Part shown: positions 35,269 to 43,175 of the stretch, piece after piece | How positions within the stretch are numbered: the first letter of the stretch is position 1 | Layout: each line of letters begins with the position of its first letter | Assembly (NCBI RefSeq): GCF_000298315.2 | Contig: NZ_AEYE02000011.1 | Coordinates: 1 to 64,000 of the forward strand | Origin: Rhizobium grahamii CCGE 502 | GTDB lineage: Bacteria > Pseudomonadota > Alphaproteobacteria > Rhizobiales > Rhizobiaceae | Reading direction: 5' to 3' | DNA length: 64,000 bases | The notes under the pieces: generated by a model | Databases searched by the model: none | What the model was told of the DNA's origin: nothing | The model's input: the letters and a program-made list of their open reading frames with translations, nothing else | Position numbers and translations under genes: made by a program

Positions 35269-37619
35269 CAGCTGCGCGCCCCGCTGCTGATGTGTAGGCC
35301 GCGGAGCCATTCCCGTTCGAATTCGTTGAAGATGTGCCTAGAAATCGACTTCGCAACTTCGGCCGGATCGTTGACACCCTGGACGACTATGTCGCCGAAG
35401 TTAAACGTCATCCCGCCGCCTGCCTTGCTAACTGGCGTGATCGTCCCCGCGCTTCTCGGCGTGAAGATTTCCGCTTCGTTCTCGCCGACGAGGAATGACC
35501 CGCCCGACCAAACGTTGCCGCCCGTCGCGCGATGGCCCGAGGGGGCAGCAGAGGGTGCATTCGTATTAGCGGCCGGTGGCGGCGTCGCGGTCGGGCTGTC
35601 GCCGCCTAGACCGATCCAGCCCGAAACTCTCGCCTTGACCGAGGCGACCGCGGCTGAAGCGCCGTCGGCAATTGCATTGCCGATCCGGTTGCCGATATCG
35701 GCCGCCCAGGCGACGAGCCCGGAAAAGGCCGATTTGATTGCATCGATCATTCGGACCGCCGCATCATGGCCAGCGTTCTCCCACTGGGCCTTCTGTTCGT
35801 CGGAAAGAACCTCCCGCTGGAAGAAACTGCCGATCCACTCGCCGAAGGCCGAGAGGGCTTCTTTAGCCCGACCCCATCCGGCCGCGATCGCGTCGCCGAT
35901 CGGGGCAAGCGCCTGAAGGATTGGCCGGGCCACTTCGATCGCGGGCGTCAGAACTTCGCCGATCGCCCGGCCGACACCTGACATGACCGACGAAACGCGA
36001 TCCCAATATTTCCAGAGCAACGCGCCCGCGCCTGCGACGGCAGCAACTGCCGCCCCTACGGCGAGCCATACAGGGGCGGAAACGGTCGCCAGGGCGCCGC
36101 CTATGGCCGTTAGTGCCCCGGATATCATCGAGACACCCGGGACGGCGAAGAGCATCCCACGAAGGGCGGTTCCCATCGCCTGTAGGCCGGTTAGCTTCTG
36201 ACCTGACATAGCTCCGAGGGCGGTCTGCAGCGAAACGGCGGCTCGGGCGGCAGTCGTCGCCCCGATGGCTGCCCGGCCGATCGAATTGAAGCCGATCGAG
36301 AGCATCGAAAGGGCGCCACCCCGACCGAGAAGGCCGACGAAGGTCAAGCCGGTCGTTGCGACCTTGAAGGCGATCAAGGCGCCGGCCGCTTTGACGGCGG
36401 CTGCCGCTAGTTCGGGATTGGCTGATGTCCAGCGTTCAATGCCGGCGAGGGTCGGAGTGATCGTGTCAAGCAAGCTGTTGACCGCTGGCACCAATGAAGT
36501 GCCGATCGAAATCTTCAGGTTCTCGATGCTTGCCATGAAGCGCTTCGTCGCGCCGGCCGCCGTCTTCTGCCTCCGAATGAAATCGCGGTCGGCAACGCCC
36601 GACGCCTTCATCGCGTCGGCGCGAACCTGTCGATATTCCTCCATGTTTTGGATGAGGGCGCGCATACCCTGCTGAACCTGGGCATCCTGAAAAAGATCGC
36701 CGAGTTTGCTGAGGTCGCCCCCGAGGGCTTTATTCGTAATATTGGCGATGGCCTCGATCGGGGTCTGACCTTCTTTCGCAGCCTTTGCCATTTCCTTGCG
36801 GAGGTCGACGCCCGCTTCTTTGAACGCCTTGACCGTCTGCGGCGCATAGACCTTCTGAAGGACGTTCCCGAGGTTCGTCGCGGCGCTGGCGCTGTCGCCT
36901 GCGCCCTTGCGGACGATCTGCAGTGCTGCCGCCAGGTCGGCGACGGCGCCCGTTCCCTTTTGGCCGAGGCCTTGGTAAGCCGCCCCGAGCGCTGGAAAAT
37001 ATTGCGCCATGTCTTTCAGTTCGAACGCGCCGTCTTTGCCGGCCTGCGCCATGGCGTCGATCGCGGTTCCGATCTGGTCGGCGGGAACCTTGAGGTTGTC
37101 GACGGCGGCCCAGGCGGCGGCGGAAAGGTCTTCGGTCGCTGCCCGGTAGGCGAAAGCGGCCTTCGAGATAGGCGAGGCGGCGGCGAGCGCAACGTCTTCT
37201 GAGGCGCCTCGGCCCATCAGACTATCGACGGCCTGCGCAACGTCCATGGCCGCCTGATTGGTTTCGCGTCCAATCTGCTTCATCCGCTCGCCGAGCGCAC
37301 CAAGGCGTTCCTGCGGAATGTCGGCCTTTTGGCCGATGTCTTCCAGGGCGGTTTCGAAATCGCCCGCCGCCGATAGAGGCGCGCCGATCGCCGCCTTAAG
37401 GGCATAGAACCCGCCGATCGCATCGACCATCCGGCCCCGGGTTTGATCTAGGGCACGGTTGTTTCGCTCGATCGCGGCGCCGAGGCGGGCACCAAGCCCG
37501 CCCGATGCGCCGTTAGCTGCTTTGTTAAGACCGAGGAGCGACTTTCCGACACCGCGGGCCGGGCCGGTGACTTGGTCGAGAAGGCGGACGACTAAGGTCG
37601 AAGTGAGTGATCCGGCCAT
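35268..37619 (-). CDS. Phage tail tape-measure protein
   Basis: The product is 783 aa. The N-terminal half is helical with a TP901-like core (SAAGDFETALEDIGQKADIP, then a repeated GAGDSASAATNLGNVLQKVYAPQTVKAF region). Hydrophobic helices lie at about 425-460 and 525-560. A C-terminal GGSFLVGENEAEIFTPRSAG motif is typical of tape measures. The length would set a tail of roughly 110-120 nm by the usual 1.5 angstrom per residue rule (inference). It follows the frameshifting chaperone gene, as in most long-tailed phages. Confidence 0.9.
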   Translation of the reverse strand: MAGSLTSTLVVRLLDQVTGPARGVGKSLLGLNKAANGASGGLGARLGAAIERNNRALDQTRGRMVDAIGGFYALKAAIGAPLSAAGDFETALEDIGQKADIPQERLGALGERMKQIGRETNQAAMDVAQAVDSLMGRGASEDVALAAASPISKAAFAYRAATEDLSAAAWAAVDNLKVPADQIGTAIDAMAQAGKDGAFELKDMAQYFPALGAAYQGLGQKGTGAVADLAAALQIVRKGAGDSASAATNLGNVLQKVYAPQTVKAFKEAGVDLRKEMAKAAKEGQTPIEAIANITNKALGGDLSKLGDLFQDAQVQQGMRALIQNMEEYRQVRADAMKASGVADRDFIRRQKTAAGATKRFMASIENLKISIGTSLVPAVNSLLDTITPTLAGIERWTSANPELAAAAVKAAGALIAFKVATTGLTFVGLLGRGGALSMLSIGFNSIGRAAIGATTAARAAVSLQTALGAMSGQKLTGLQAMGTALRGMLFAVPGVSMISGALTAIGGALATVSAPVWLAVGAAVAAVAGAGALLWKYWDRVSSVMSGVGRAIGEVLTPAIEVARPILQALAPIGDAIAAGWGRAKEALSAFGEWIGSFFQREVLSDEQKAQWENAGHDAAVRMIDAIKSAFSGLVAWAADIGNRIGNAIADGASAAVASVKARVSGWIGLGGDSPTATPPPAANTNAPSAAPSGHRATGGNVWSGGSFLVGENEAEIFTPRSAGTITPVSKAGGGMTFNFGDIVVQGVNDPAEVAKSISRHIFNEFEREWLRGLHISSGARS

Positions 37620-37620
37620 T

Positions 37621-38084
37621 TTAGCCCCTTTGCAATTTGGCGATCCGCTTCGCCTGCGCATACATCCGCAGAAGAAGACCGATCGGGGTTCGGCGGCATT
37701 CGATGAAAGACGTGCTCAGGATCGCAGCAACGGTTGCGATGATTTGATCGCCGTCCTGCCGCCAAACGCGGCCGAGGGCAGCGATCAGGGAGAAGCGCTC
37801 GTCTCTGGTTCTCCCGTAACTAAAGGGACCAAGGCGTTCGCGGCCCCTTTGATGTCACGTTGATTGAACTTGCGAATGGTCTCGACGGGGACGCCAGAGA
37901 GGGCGCTGATCAGGCCCATAGTCTGGCGAACGCTTGGCGTTTTGCCTTCCTCGATGCCTAGCTCGTCGATGGCTTCGAGGGCTTCACCGTTCGGTTCGCT
38001 GAATGTCAGCGTCGTCAGGTCGCCGACCGGGAAAATGAGGGGGTAGGTAATCGTCGCCCAGGCAGGCAGGCTGGAACTGTCCAT
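37621..38084 (-). CDS. Tail assembly chaperone, -1 frameshift product
   Basis: Reading from 38084, the ribosome can slip -1 at C-CCT-TTA (37821-37827) after Leu88 and continue for 66 more codons to TAA at 37621-37623, giving 154 aa. The extension contains RFSLIAALGRVWRQDGDQI and ends KRIAKLQRG. The upstream frame ends ten codons later. A frameshift here, just before the tape-measure gene, is a conserved feature of tailed phages. Confidence 0.75.
37785..38084 (-). CDS. Tail assembly chaperone, short form
   Basis: The product is 99 aa, resembling phage tail assembly (gpE/gpG-like) proteins: ITYPLIFPVGDLTTLTFSEP, then an acidic helix and an ISALSGVPVETIRKFNQRDIKG helix. The ATG at 38084 is chosen from the family length. 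It lies directly before the tape-measure gene and carries the slippery site. Confidence 0.75.
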   Translation of the reverse strand: MDSSSLPAWATITYPLIFPVGDLTTLTFSEPNGEALEAIDELGIEEGKTPSVRQTMGLISALSGVPVETIRKFNQRDIKGAANALVPLVTGEPETSASP

Positions 38085-38229
38085 CGCGTTCTTCCCTTGT
38101 TGGTGCCGGCTCCGATCCCAGAATGAAGAAAAGGGATCGGAGCGGCTGCCGGTTGCGACCGCCGGGGTTCGGTTAATTCCCCGGCACAACAAGAAAAATT
38201 TACACAAAAACGCTAGGAAAATCAGTCAG

Positions 38230-38622
38230 TTAATTTCTTGAGTTTCTTGAATTCGGCTCTTTCAGGCGCATTATGGCGACCCGGTCAATCCAGATCGTCG
38301 TTCCGTCATCACGAACGCCAAGCGTCGGGTTCTTTTCGAACCGCGCGTACACTGCAGCCAAAGAGCATTTCATGATCGGGGCGGCTTCCTTGGGTCGTAG
38401 CCAGCGCGAACGACCATCAGGTAATCTCTCTTCGCGATCGAAGCCGAACGGAAGCGGATCATTGGGGATCAGGGGCATTTGGATGCCCCCGATCTTTCTC
38501 AGGGCCTTGGCGGCCTGCCAGAGCAGGGCCGCTAGTTCCGGGGGCTGGTCCTCAGCCATGGCGTCGAGTAACGCCGCTCGGTCGGCTGGGCCGAGCTTAT
38601 CAAGGTCGACGATCCCCTTCAT
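38230..38622 (-). CDS. Helix-turn-helix protein of the element
   Basis: The product is 130 aa. The C-terminal half (RWLRPKEAAPIMKCSLAAVYARFEKNPTLGVRDDGTTIWID) has the pattern of a MerR/excisionase-type helix-turn-helix. Its ATG overlaps the upstream stop (ATGA). It is last in a chain of overlapping small genes starting at 40661. It could be a directionality factor or regulator. Confidence 0.6.
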   Translation of the reverse strand: MKGIVDLDKLGPADRAALLDAMAEDQPPELAALLWQAAKALRKIGGIQMPLIPNDPLPFGFDREERLPDGRSRWLRPKEAAPIMKCSLAAVYARFEKNPTLGVRDDGTTIWIDRVAIMRLKEPNSRNSRN

Positions 38623-39629
38623 GATCCGGTTGCCTTTCTAGGGGCGCGAAGCGGGCCGACAGCCCGCGCGAGCGCACCGGGACGACTGGACGCGATCGCT
38701 AGGGGCTGAACGATCCGTTCCCTAAGAGAAAGGAAGGCTTCAGCGATGGCCATTCCGACTTCTGCGCTGGTTCCGTTGGCTTTTGGAAGGTCGCGGCCCG
38801 AAGGTGGTGCGGCGTTTTCCTCCCCCTGCTCATCGCGTTTGGAAGCGCGGGTCTGGGGCGGCTTGGAGCCGCTTGCCCGCTTCTCAGATGAACGCGATTT
38901 GTTGTTGTTCAAACCGTTGGGCCTAGGATCCTTCTTATCCGTGGCCGAACCGTCTGAACACTTCTTCTTCGCCCTGGCCATTCGGACCCGAGCAGCATCG
39001 TATGACAGTCCACCATGCGCCTTCGCATAAGCCTCAATTTCATCGCGTTTAACCCTCTCGTCAGCGCGGCGCTGTTCAAGCGTCCGTGCACCCGTCGTCT
39101 CTCGGTTTAGATGGTACTTATCTTGCTTGGCCCGGTTTCGACGATCCCTCTTCAGGGCGTCATAGCTCTCAGATGTAGAACCCGCCGGGGCGATCATCGT
39201 AAGTTTTAGTTCCCACCACTCATCTTCGGTGACGCCCATTGCATCGCCCATCTCGATGCTGGTCATCGACCTGGTACAGGCCGCAAACTCTGCAATCTCT
39301 TCTCGGCTGAAGTTCGGGAACAGCTTTAGTGCGAACTCGACGCACGGCTCCACCACCTGATCAAATTCCCACTTGAGGCCGGACAGGAGGCAGCGGATGT
39401 AAGGCGTGGCGACATCACGCGGCATATCTTTGTCCGCGCCGCCTGCATGGCGCTCGATGATGTCGATCGTGTTGTTGATCCTGGCCTTGGCCTTCCGGGC
39501 GTTCTCACGGCGATCCTTGGCATCCCGCACTTCAGCATCCGCGACCTTTACAGCGAGTTTCGCGCACTTAAGTGCGTCCGAGGTCTGCTCAACCCGAGAC
39601 TTCGCTTCTATGTGAACTTGGTTACGCAT
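38619..39629 (-). CDS. Hypothetical charged protein, possible replication or regulatory role
   Basis: The product is 336 aa from ATG at 39629, which overlaps the previous stop by 8 bases. The first 60 residues form a charged coiled coil. A central domain (FPNFSREEIAEFAACTRSMTSIEMGDAMGVTEDEW, DALKRDRRNRAKQDKYHLNRETTG) contains a helix-turn-helix-like piece. The Arg/Lys/Ser-rich linker (residues about 215-290) and a C-terminal helix follow. No family is recognised. Confidence 0.6.
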   Translation of the reverse strand: MRNQVHIEAKSRVEQTSDALKCAKLAVKVADAEVRDAKDRRENARKAKARINNTIDIIERHAGGADKDMPRDVATPYIRCLLSGLKWEFDQVVEPCVEFALKLFPNFSREEIAEFAACTRSMTSIEMGDAMGVTEDEWWELKLTMIAPAGSTSESYDALKRDRRNRAKQDKYHLNRETTGARTLEQRRADERVKRDEIEAYAKAHGGLSYDAARVRMARAKKKCSDGSATDKKDPRPNGLNNNKSRSSEKRASGSKPPQTRASKRDEQGEENAAPPSGRDLPKANGTSAEVGMAIAEAFLSLRERIVQPLAIASSRPGALARAVGPLRAPRKATGS

Positions 39630-39900
39630 GGTGCCGCATCTCCTCTCGCGAGATGATGCAAGCGGAAGCCTCTTTATAGAGCGCGACGCGGGCGTCGATG
39701 TAGCGCAGCGCCTCATCAACGTCCTGATAAGCTATCGACCGCGTCAGGCCGTAGCGAATATTGTTCGACAGGATACCTACGCGGAACTCACTGCGGACGC
39801 GCTCTCGCTTATTCACAGGTGCGGCGAATATTTCGACTGCGGCTCGCTCAAGCAACGCGCGCTGACGGAATACAGATGGCGACAACAGACTGATGCTCAT
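39622..39900 (-). CDS. Hypothetical protein
   Basis: The product is 92 aa, helical, with no recognised family. It overlaps its upstream neighbour by 4 bases (ATGA) and its downstream neighbour by 8, so it belongs to a translationally coupled chain. Confidence 0.6.
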   Translation of the reverse strand: MSISLLSPSVFRQRALLERAAVEIFAAPVNKRERVRSEFRVGILSNNIRYGLTRSIAYQDVDEALRYIDARVALYKEASACIISREEMRHHA

Positions 39901-40169
39901 TTACCTTCTCTCCCGCACACACTGCAGCGCAGCTTCCGCCCGGCCCACGAGGCCGGAAGCGGAATGGTGGCGGAGTGCCCACAGGTGCATTTAATCGTCC
40001 GGGTTATCCTCGCCTCGGCCGCTTGAAGTTCGGCTCGAAGGGCAGCCTTCCCGGGCCGCACCTTCGTGGTTGACCTAAAAGTCGAAAGGCCGCTTTCAGA
40101 AGCGGCCTCCGAACCCTGTCGATTGACCCGGCCTCGATCGCGAACCGTGGTCCAATTGATCCTCGTCAT
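39897..40169 (-). CDS. Small zinc-ribbon protein
   Basis: The product is 90 aa from ATG at 40169, overlapping the upstream stop. A basic N-terminus is followed by a C-terminal zinc ribbon with two knuckles, CTCGHS and CSVCG, separated by about 18 residues. It probably binds nucleic acid or a protein partner in early element functions. Confidence 0.65.
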   Translation of the reverse strand: MTRINWTTVRDRGRVNRQGSEAASESGLSTFRSTTKVRPGKAALRAELQAAEARITRTIKCTCGHSATIPLPASWAGRKLRCSVCGREGK

Positions 40170-40357
40170 GCTGCCTCTCCCATGAAAAAGCGTTGAAGCA
40201 GCCGGCGATCGACGACCCATCGGCCGCCAATCTTGCGGGCGGGCGCAAGGTCGCCGTTTTCTAGCAAGTGGAAGGTTGCGCGCTTCGTCTTTCCAATCGC
40301 CTTGGCGATGGCCTCTGCGCCCCAAATCAAGTCAAAGCTTTCCGTTTTCTCAGTCAT
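40166..40357 (-). CDS. Small excisionase-type helix-turn-helix protein
   Basis: The product is 63 aa. IWGAEAIAKAIGKTKRATFHLLENGDLAPARKIGGRWVVDRRLLQRFF is a complete MerR/Xis-type domain with the winged GxRW ending. It is the best candidate for a recombination directionality factor or an AlpA-type activator of the integrase. It overlaps its neighbours on both sides. Confidence 0.75.
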   Translation of the reverse strand: MTEKTESFDLIWGAEAIAKAIGKTKRATFHLLENGDLAPARKIGGRWVVDRRLLQRFFMGEAA

Positions 40358-40661
40358 GGCGAACCTCGCCGATAATCGCTTCGATACGGGTGACAATCGC
40401 TCGGGCTTCGGAAGAGGAGCGGGGATATAGTCCGATGGCCAGAGCCTGCAGATGGCGATCGATTGCAGCGACCACGGTGTCGGCGAAGTCTTCGACGCTT
40501 TCGCGTGTCATGTGGTTTGCCAGGCAAGAGGTAGTGTGGGCCGTTACGCGGATAGACAGAAGCATATCTGCGATGGTGGCCGCATCAGCGACAGAGAGCG
40601 AATTTGCGATCGCTACGGATGTTGCTTTCGATTGCAGCATGGTATGGATTGAGGAAGTCAT
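40350..40661 (-). CDS. Hypothetical helical protein
   Basis: The product is 103 aa, all helical by composition, with a central Cys. It is first in the overlapping chain that runs to 38230. No family is recognised. Confidence 0.5.
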   Translation of the reverse strand: MTSSIHTMLQSKATSVAIANSLSVADAATIADMLLSIRVTAHTTSCLANHMTRESVEDFADTVVAAIDRHLQALAIGLYPRSSSEARAIVTRIEAIIGEVRHD

Positions 40662-40711
40662 CTTGGGCCTTCTGGGGTTAGGTGATTTTTCGTCGCCCTT
40701 GCAGGGGCGGT

Positions 40712-40912
40712 CTACGAAGCCGAGACGGTTGCAGCCGCCTCGGCTTTTTCTTTCTGTGTCAGCGCGACTTCGAGTAGGAAAATGATCTCGCTGTTCATCG
40801 AACGGCGGCTTCCTTCAGCGCTGGCAAAGAGCCGATCGCGTACTGGCTTAGGCATTCGAACGGACACAGGGATCGCATTCTGATGCTCGCTGGAACGAGG
40901 CTTGCGGGGCAT
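40712..40912 (-). CDS. Arc-type ribbon-helix-helix repressor
   Basis: The product is 66 aa. NAIPVSVRMPKPVRDRLFASAEGSRRSMNSEIIFLLEVAL is an Arc/MetJ-type ribbon-helix-helix: one DNA-binding strand and two helices. The ATG at 40912 was chosen; an earlier in-frame start would run through the operator region. It is divergent from a second ribbon-helix-helix gene and probably binds the palindromes between them. Confidence 0.85.
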   Translation of the reverse strand: MPRKPRSSEHQNAIPVSVRMPKPVRDRLFASAEGSRRSMNSEIIFLLEVALTQKEKAEAAATVSAS

Positions 40913-40948
40913 TGGTAGTTCTCCATTAACGTTACGACAAATGTAGTA

Positions 40949-40998
40949 TGGCCTAAGGCCAGTATTGATGCAATAGTGAATATGGCCTAATGCCATAT
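40949..40998. promoter_or_regulatory. Two palindromic operators between divergent repressors
   Basis: TGGCCTAAGGCCA (40949-40961) is a perfect palindrome around one A. ATATGGC (40980-40986) and GCCATAT (40992-40998) form a second, with 5 bases between the arms. Both contain TATGGCCTAA. They lie 36 and 22 bases from the nearest start codons, a switch-like layout. Confidence 0.8.
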
Positions 40999-41019
40999 CA
41001 GTTTCACTAGGGTGTCGCT

Positions 41020-41373
41020 ATGGTTCCTCAAAACTCGGAAAGCAGAGATTTAGACAAAGTCATTGTTCGGTTGCCGGACGGCATGAGAGATCAACTCAAA
41101 ACCATGGCGGCCCAGAACAATCGCTCGATGAACGCAGAAATCGTCGCGCGGCTCGCCGAAAGTTTGGAAATAGAGGCTGTCGAGGGCGACCCCGCTGCGT
41201 CTCTCGATGCGCTCAGACCGGTATTCCAGGCCGTTCAGAAAGAAGTGGCAGGCGATTATGAAAGGCGACTAGCTGCGATCGAAGAGATACTGGCGGAGGT
41301 CAGTCAGCGACTTGGAACGACCTACTATCCACCTCTCCCTCAGAACACCAAGACTGATGAGGACGAACAATGA
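41020..41373 (+). CDS. Arc-type ribbon-helix-helix regulator with C-terminal helix
   Basis: The product is 117 aa. DKVIVRLPDGMRDQLKTMAAQNNRSMNAEIVARLAESL is the ribbon-helix-helix, followed by a helical domain and an acidic tail. Its TGA overlaps the integrase ATG (ATGA), so integrase expression is tied to this regulator. Together with the divergent repressor it forms the likely control switch. Confidence 0.85.
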   Translation: MVPQNSESRDLDKVIVRLPDGMRDQLKTMAAQNNRSMNAEIVARLAESLEIEAVEGDPAASLDALRPVFQAVQKEVAGDYERRLAAIEEILAEVSQRLGTTYYPPLPQNTKTDEDEQ

Positions 41374-42563
41374 GCGTCCGAAAACGCGAATGGAAAACAG
41401 CAAAAGGCGTCTCTAAGTCTGCGTGGGTCGCCGACTATTTCGATGTGGCCGGGAAACGGCATCAGATGGCCTTTGAAACAAAGAAAGAGGCTGTCGCGTT
41501 CGCCGCGACGGCATCAGTCGAGGTCCGGCAGGGCGTCCATGTTGCCGACAGCGATAGCGTCACCGTGGAAGCAGCAGGAAAGTTTTGGATTGCTTCGGGC
41601 GAGGGCGCCGGGCTGGAACGATCGACGATCAATCAGCGGAAAAGCCATCTGGAACATCATATCGTTCCGATGATCGGTCAGATGCTGCTGTCCAAAATAA
41701 CGATCCCGGCCGTGCGCGAATTCGAGGACAAGCTTCGCAAGGAACGCAGGTCGCCGGCAATGGTCAAGAAGGTCTTGACCTCTCTCGGTTCGATCCTGTC
41801 GGACGCGGGCGAGCGCGGGCTAGCGAACCGTAACCCCGTTCGGGATATCCGCGGAAGCCGAAAGGGCAAGGAGCACCGCCAAGAGAAGCGACTGAAGGGT
41901 AAACTTGAGGTTGGCGTGGATATTCCGACGCGTGACGAGATCAAGGCGTTAATCGCCGCCCTAGATGGCAACTGGCGACCGTTTCTATTGACCGTCGTAT
42001 TCACCGGCATGAGGTCGTCTGAATTGCGCGGGCTGCGATGGAAGGATGTCGACTTCGTGCGCGGCGAGGTCAGCGTTCGACAGCGCGTTGATCAGTTCAA
42101 GGAAATGGGTAAGCCAAAGTCGGAGGCGGGAACGCGAACCATCCCTGTTCCGCCCCTTGTTACCAACGCCCTGAAGGAATTGAAGCTCAAGCAGGGCGGA
42201 AAGCAGACCCTCGTATTCGCGAACCCCGACGGGGAAGCCCGGTCACACAAGAATGTGGTTGTTAAGGGGCTACAGACTGCCATGTTTCGGGCAGGGGTGA
42301 CGATCGATACCGGCAAGCTCGACAAGAAGGGCAATCCGATCCTAAAGGCGAAATACACAGGCCTTCATTCCCTTCGGCACTTCTACGCGAGTTGGCTGAT
42401 CAACAGAAAAGAAGAGGGCGGCCTCGGTCTGCCGTTGAAGATGGTTCAGGAACGAATGGGGCATTCGTCGATCATCATGACCGCCGACACTTATGGTCAT
42501 TTGTTCCCTCGGGACGACGATGGCAAGGAACTAGCGGACGCAGCGAGCGCTCTGCTCACGTGA
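41370..42563 (+). CDS. int: Tyrosine-recombinase integrase
   Basis: The product is 397 aa. The N-terminal arm-binding domain (about 1-60), core-binding SAM-like domain (about 65-165) and catalytic domain follow in order. The catalytic residues are R215 (TGMRSSELRG), H333 and R336 (HSLRH), H365 (MGHSS) and Y375 (ADTYGH). It would recombine the 47-bp tRNA-Cys repeats; arm repeats flank both ends. It lies 420 bases from attR and 17 kb from attL. Confidence 0.95.
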   Translation: MSVRKREWKTAKGVSKSAWVADYFDVAGKRHQMAFETKKEAVAFAATASVEVRQGVHVADSDSVTVEAAGKFWIASGEGAGLERSTINQRKSHLEHHIVPMIGQMLLSKITIPAVREFEDKLRKERRSPAMVKKVLTSLGSILSDAGERGLANRNPVRDIRGSRKGKEHRQEKRLKGKLEVGVDIPTRDEIKALIAALDGNWRPFLLTVVFTGMRSSELRGLRWKDVDFVRGEVSVRQRVDQFKEMGKPKSEAGTRTIPVPPLVTNALKELKLKQGGKQTLVFANPDGEARSHKNVVVKGLQTAMFRAGVTIDTGKLDKKGNPILKAKYTGLHSLRHFYASWLINRKEEGGLGLPLKMVQERMGHSSIIMTADTYGHLFPRDDDGKELADAASALLT

Positions 42564-42625
42564 GTAGAAAAAGGGCCAGAACTCTGCAACTTAGAGAATG
42601 GATTTCACTTCATCGAGGCGGGGCA

Positions 42626-42895
42626 ATGACCAAGTTGAACATCTATCGAGCGTGTTTGCTCTTACTGCTCGCGGGTGTGGCGTACGCCTGGCCTATTGTC
42701 GGGATCATAATTTTAGCTTGGTGGGGAGGTGCCCTGATCGGGCTCCTGGTCAAGGGCAAAACTCCGCCTCAATGGCAGGTGCGGCCAACGTTTCAAGACA
42801 CCCAAGGCTGTTTGAGCATGTGGCTTTACGTTTGGAATGGTTTCTACGTCTGGAAGGATTTAGACAACGACTACTGGAAAAAGGATGCCAAGTAG
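42626..42895 (+). CDS. Small membrane protein at the element's right end
   Basis: The product is 89 aa. A hydrophobic N-terminal half (ACLLLLLAGVAYAWPIVG, then IIILAWWGGALIGLLV) gives two helices. The tail is rich in Trp and aromatic residues (SMWLYVWNGFYVWKDLD). GAGGCGGGG lies upstream of the ATG. It might be a superinfection or membrane cargo protein; no family is recognised. Confidence 0.6.
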   Translation: MTKLNIYRACLLLLLAGVAYAWPIVGIIILAWWGGALIGLLVKGKTPPQWQVRPTFQDTQGCLSMWLYVWNGFYVWKDLDNDYWKKDAK

Positions 42896-42925
42896 GCGCT
42901 CGGCCTTGAGGCTGTCTCCAGTGAA

Positions 42926-42944
42926 TGCAACATAGCTGCAACAT
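42926..42944. repeat. Right arm-type repeats (TGCAACAT)
   Basis: TGCAACAT occurs at 42926-42933 and 42937-42944, 41-59 bases inside the attR core. It is the same octamer and orientation as the 24159-24178 pair near attL. Confidence 0.7.
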
Positions 42945-42984
42945 GCGGACGATTTAATCAATAAAAACAACGTCGGTTCAAAGT

Positions 42985-43031
42985 CTGCAAATCCTTGTAC
43001 CCCGGTTCAATTCCGGGCGAGGCCTCCAAAA
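42985..43031 (+). repeat. attR core, 47-bp direct repeat
   Basis: It is an exact copy of 23986-24032: anticodon region to the 3' end of tRNA-Cys plus AA. It is not a functional tRNA because the 5' half is missing. Confidence 0.92.
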
Positions 43032-43175
43032 TTTTCCCAATGTTTCAAGGTAATAGAGCCGCTACGGGCGCGGACGCGAGTGAAAGCGTGTTGCCTTGAG
43101 CGCGGCAAATTTCCTTCTATTTCACCATTTTTCAGTCCGCGAGGCGAATCTGCGGCATGCGGTCGCCAAACCCCG

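Larger units (their letters stand above)
23986..43031. mobile_element. 19.0-kb integrative element (phage-satellite-like) in tRNA-Cys
   Basis: The element is bounded by 47-bp perfect direct repeats. The left copy restores the tRNA-Cys gene and the right copy is a lone tRNA 3' fragment. A tyrosine integrase lies near the right end. The element carries Thoeris, small terminase, capsid, tail chaperone and tape-measure genes and a repressor pair. I found no large terminase, portal, tail tube, baseplate, holin or lysin, so it is unlikely to make virions by itself. The parts left of about 30 kb (Thoeris, membrane proteins, a ligD remnant) look like accessory cargo. Confidence 0.85.

Noticed and set aside
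31385-40400. Gene transfer agent cluster as an explanation for the capsid and tail genes
   Set aside because: The genes lie between integrase-type att repeats with an integrase and lack the terminase-portal-adaptor order of alphaproteobacterial gene transfer agents.
42985-43031. Second tRNA-Cys gene
   Set aside because: Only the 3' part from the anticodon stem is present; the acceptor 5' strand and D-arm are missing. It is the attR copy.
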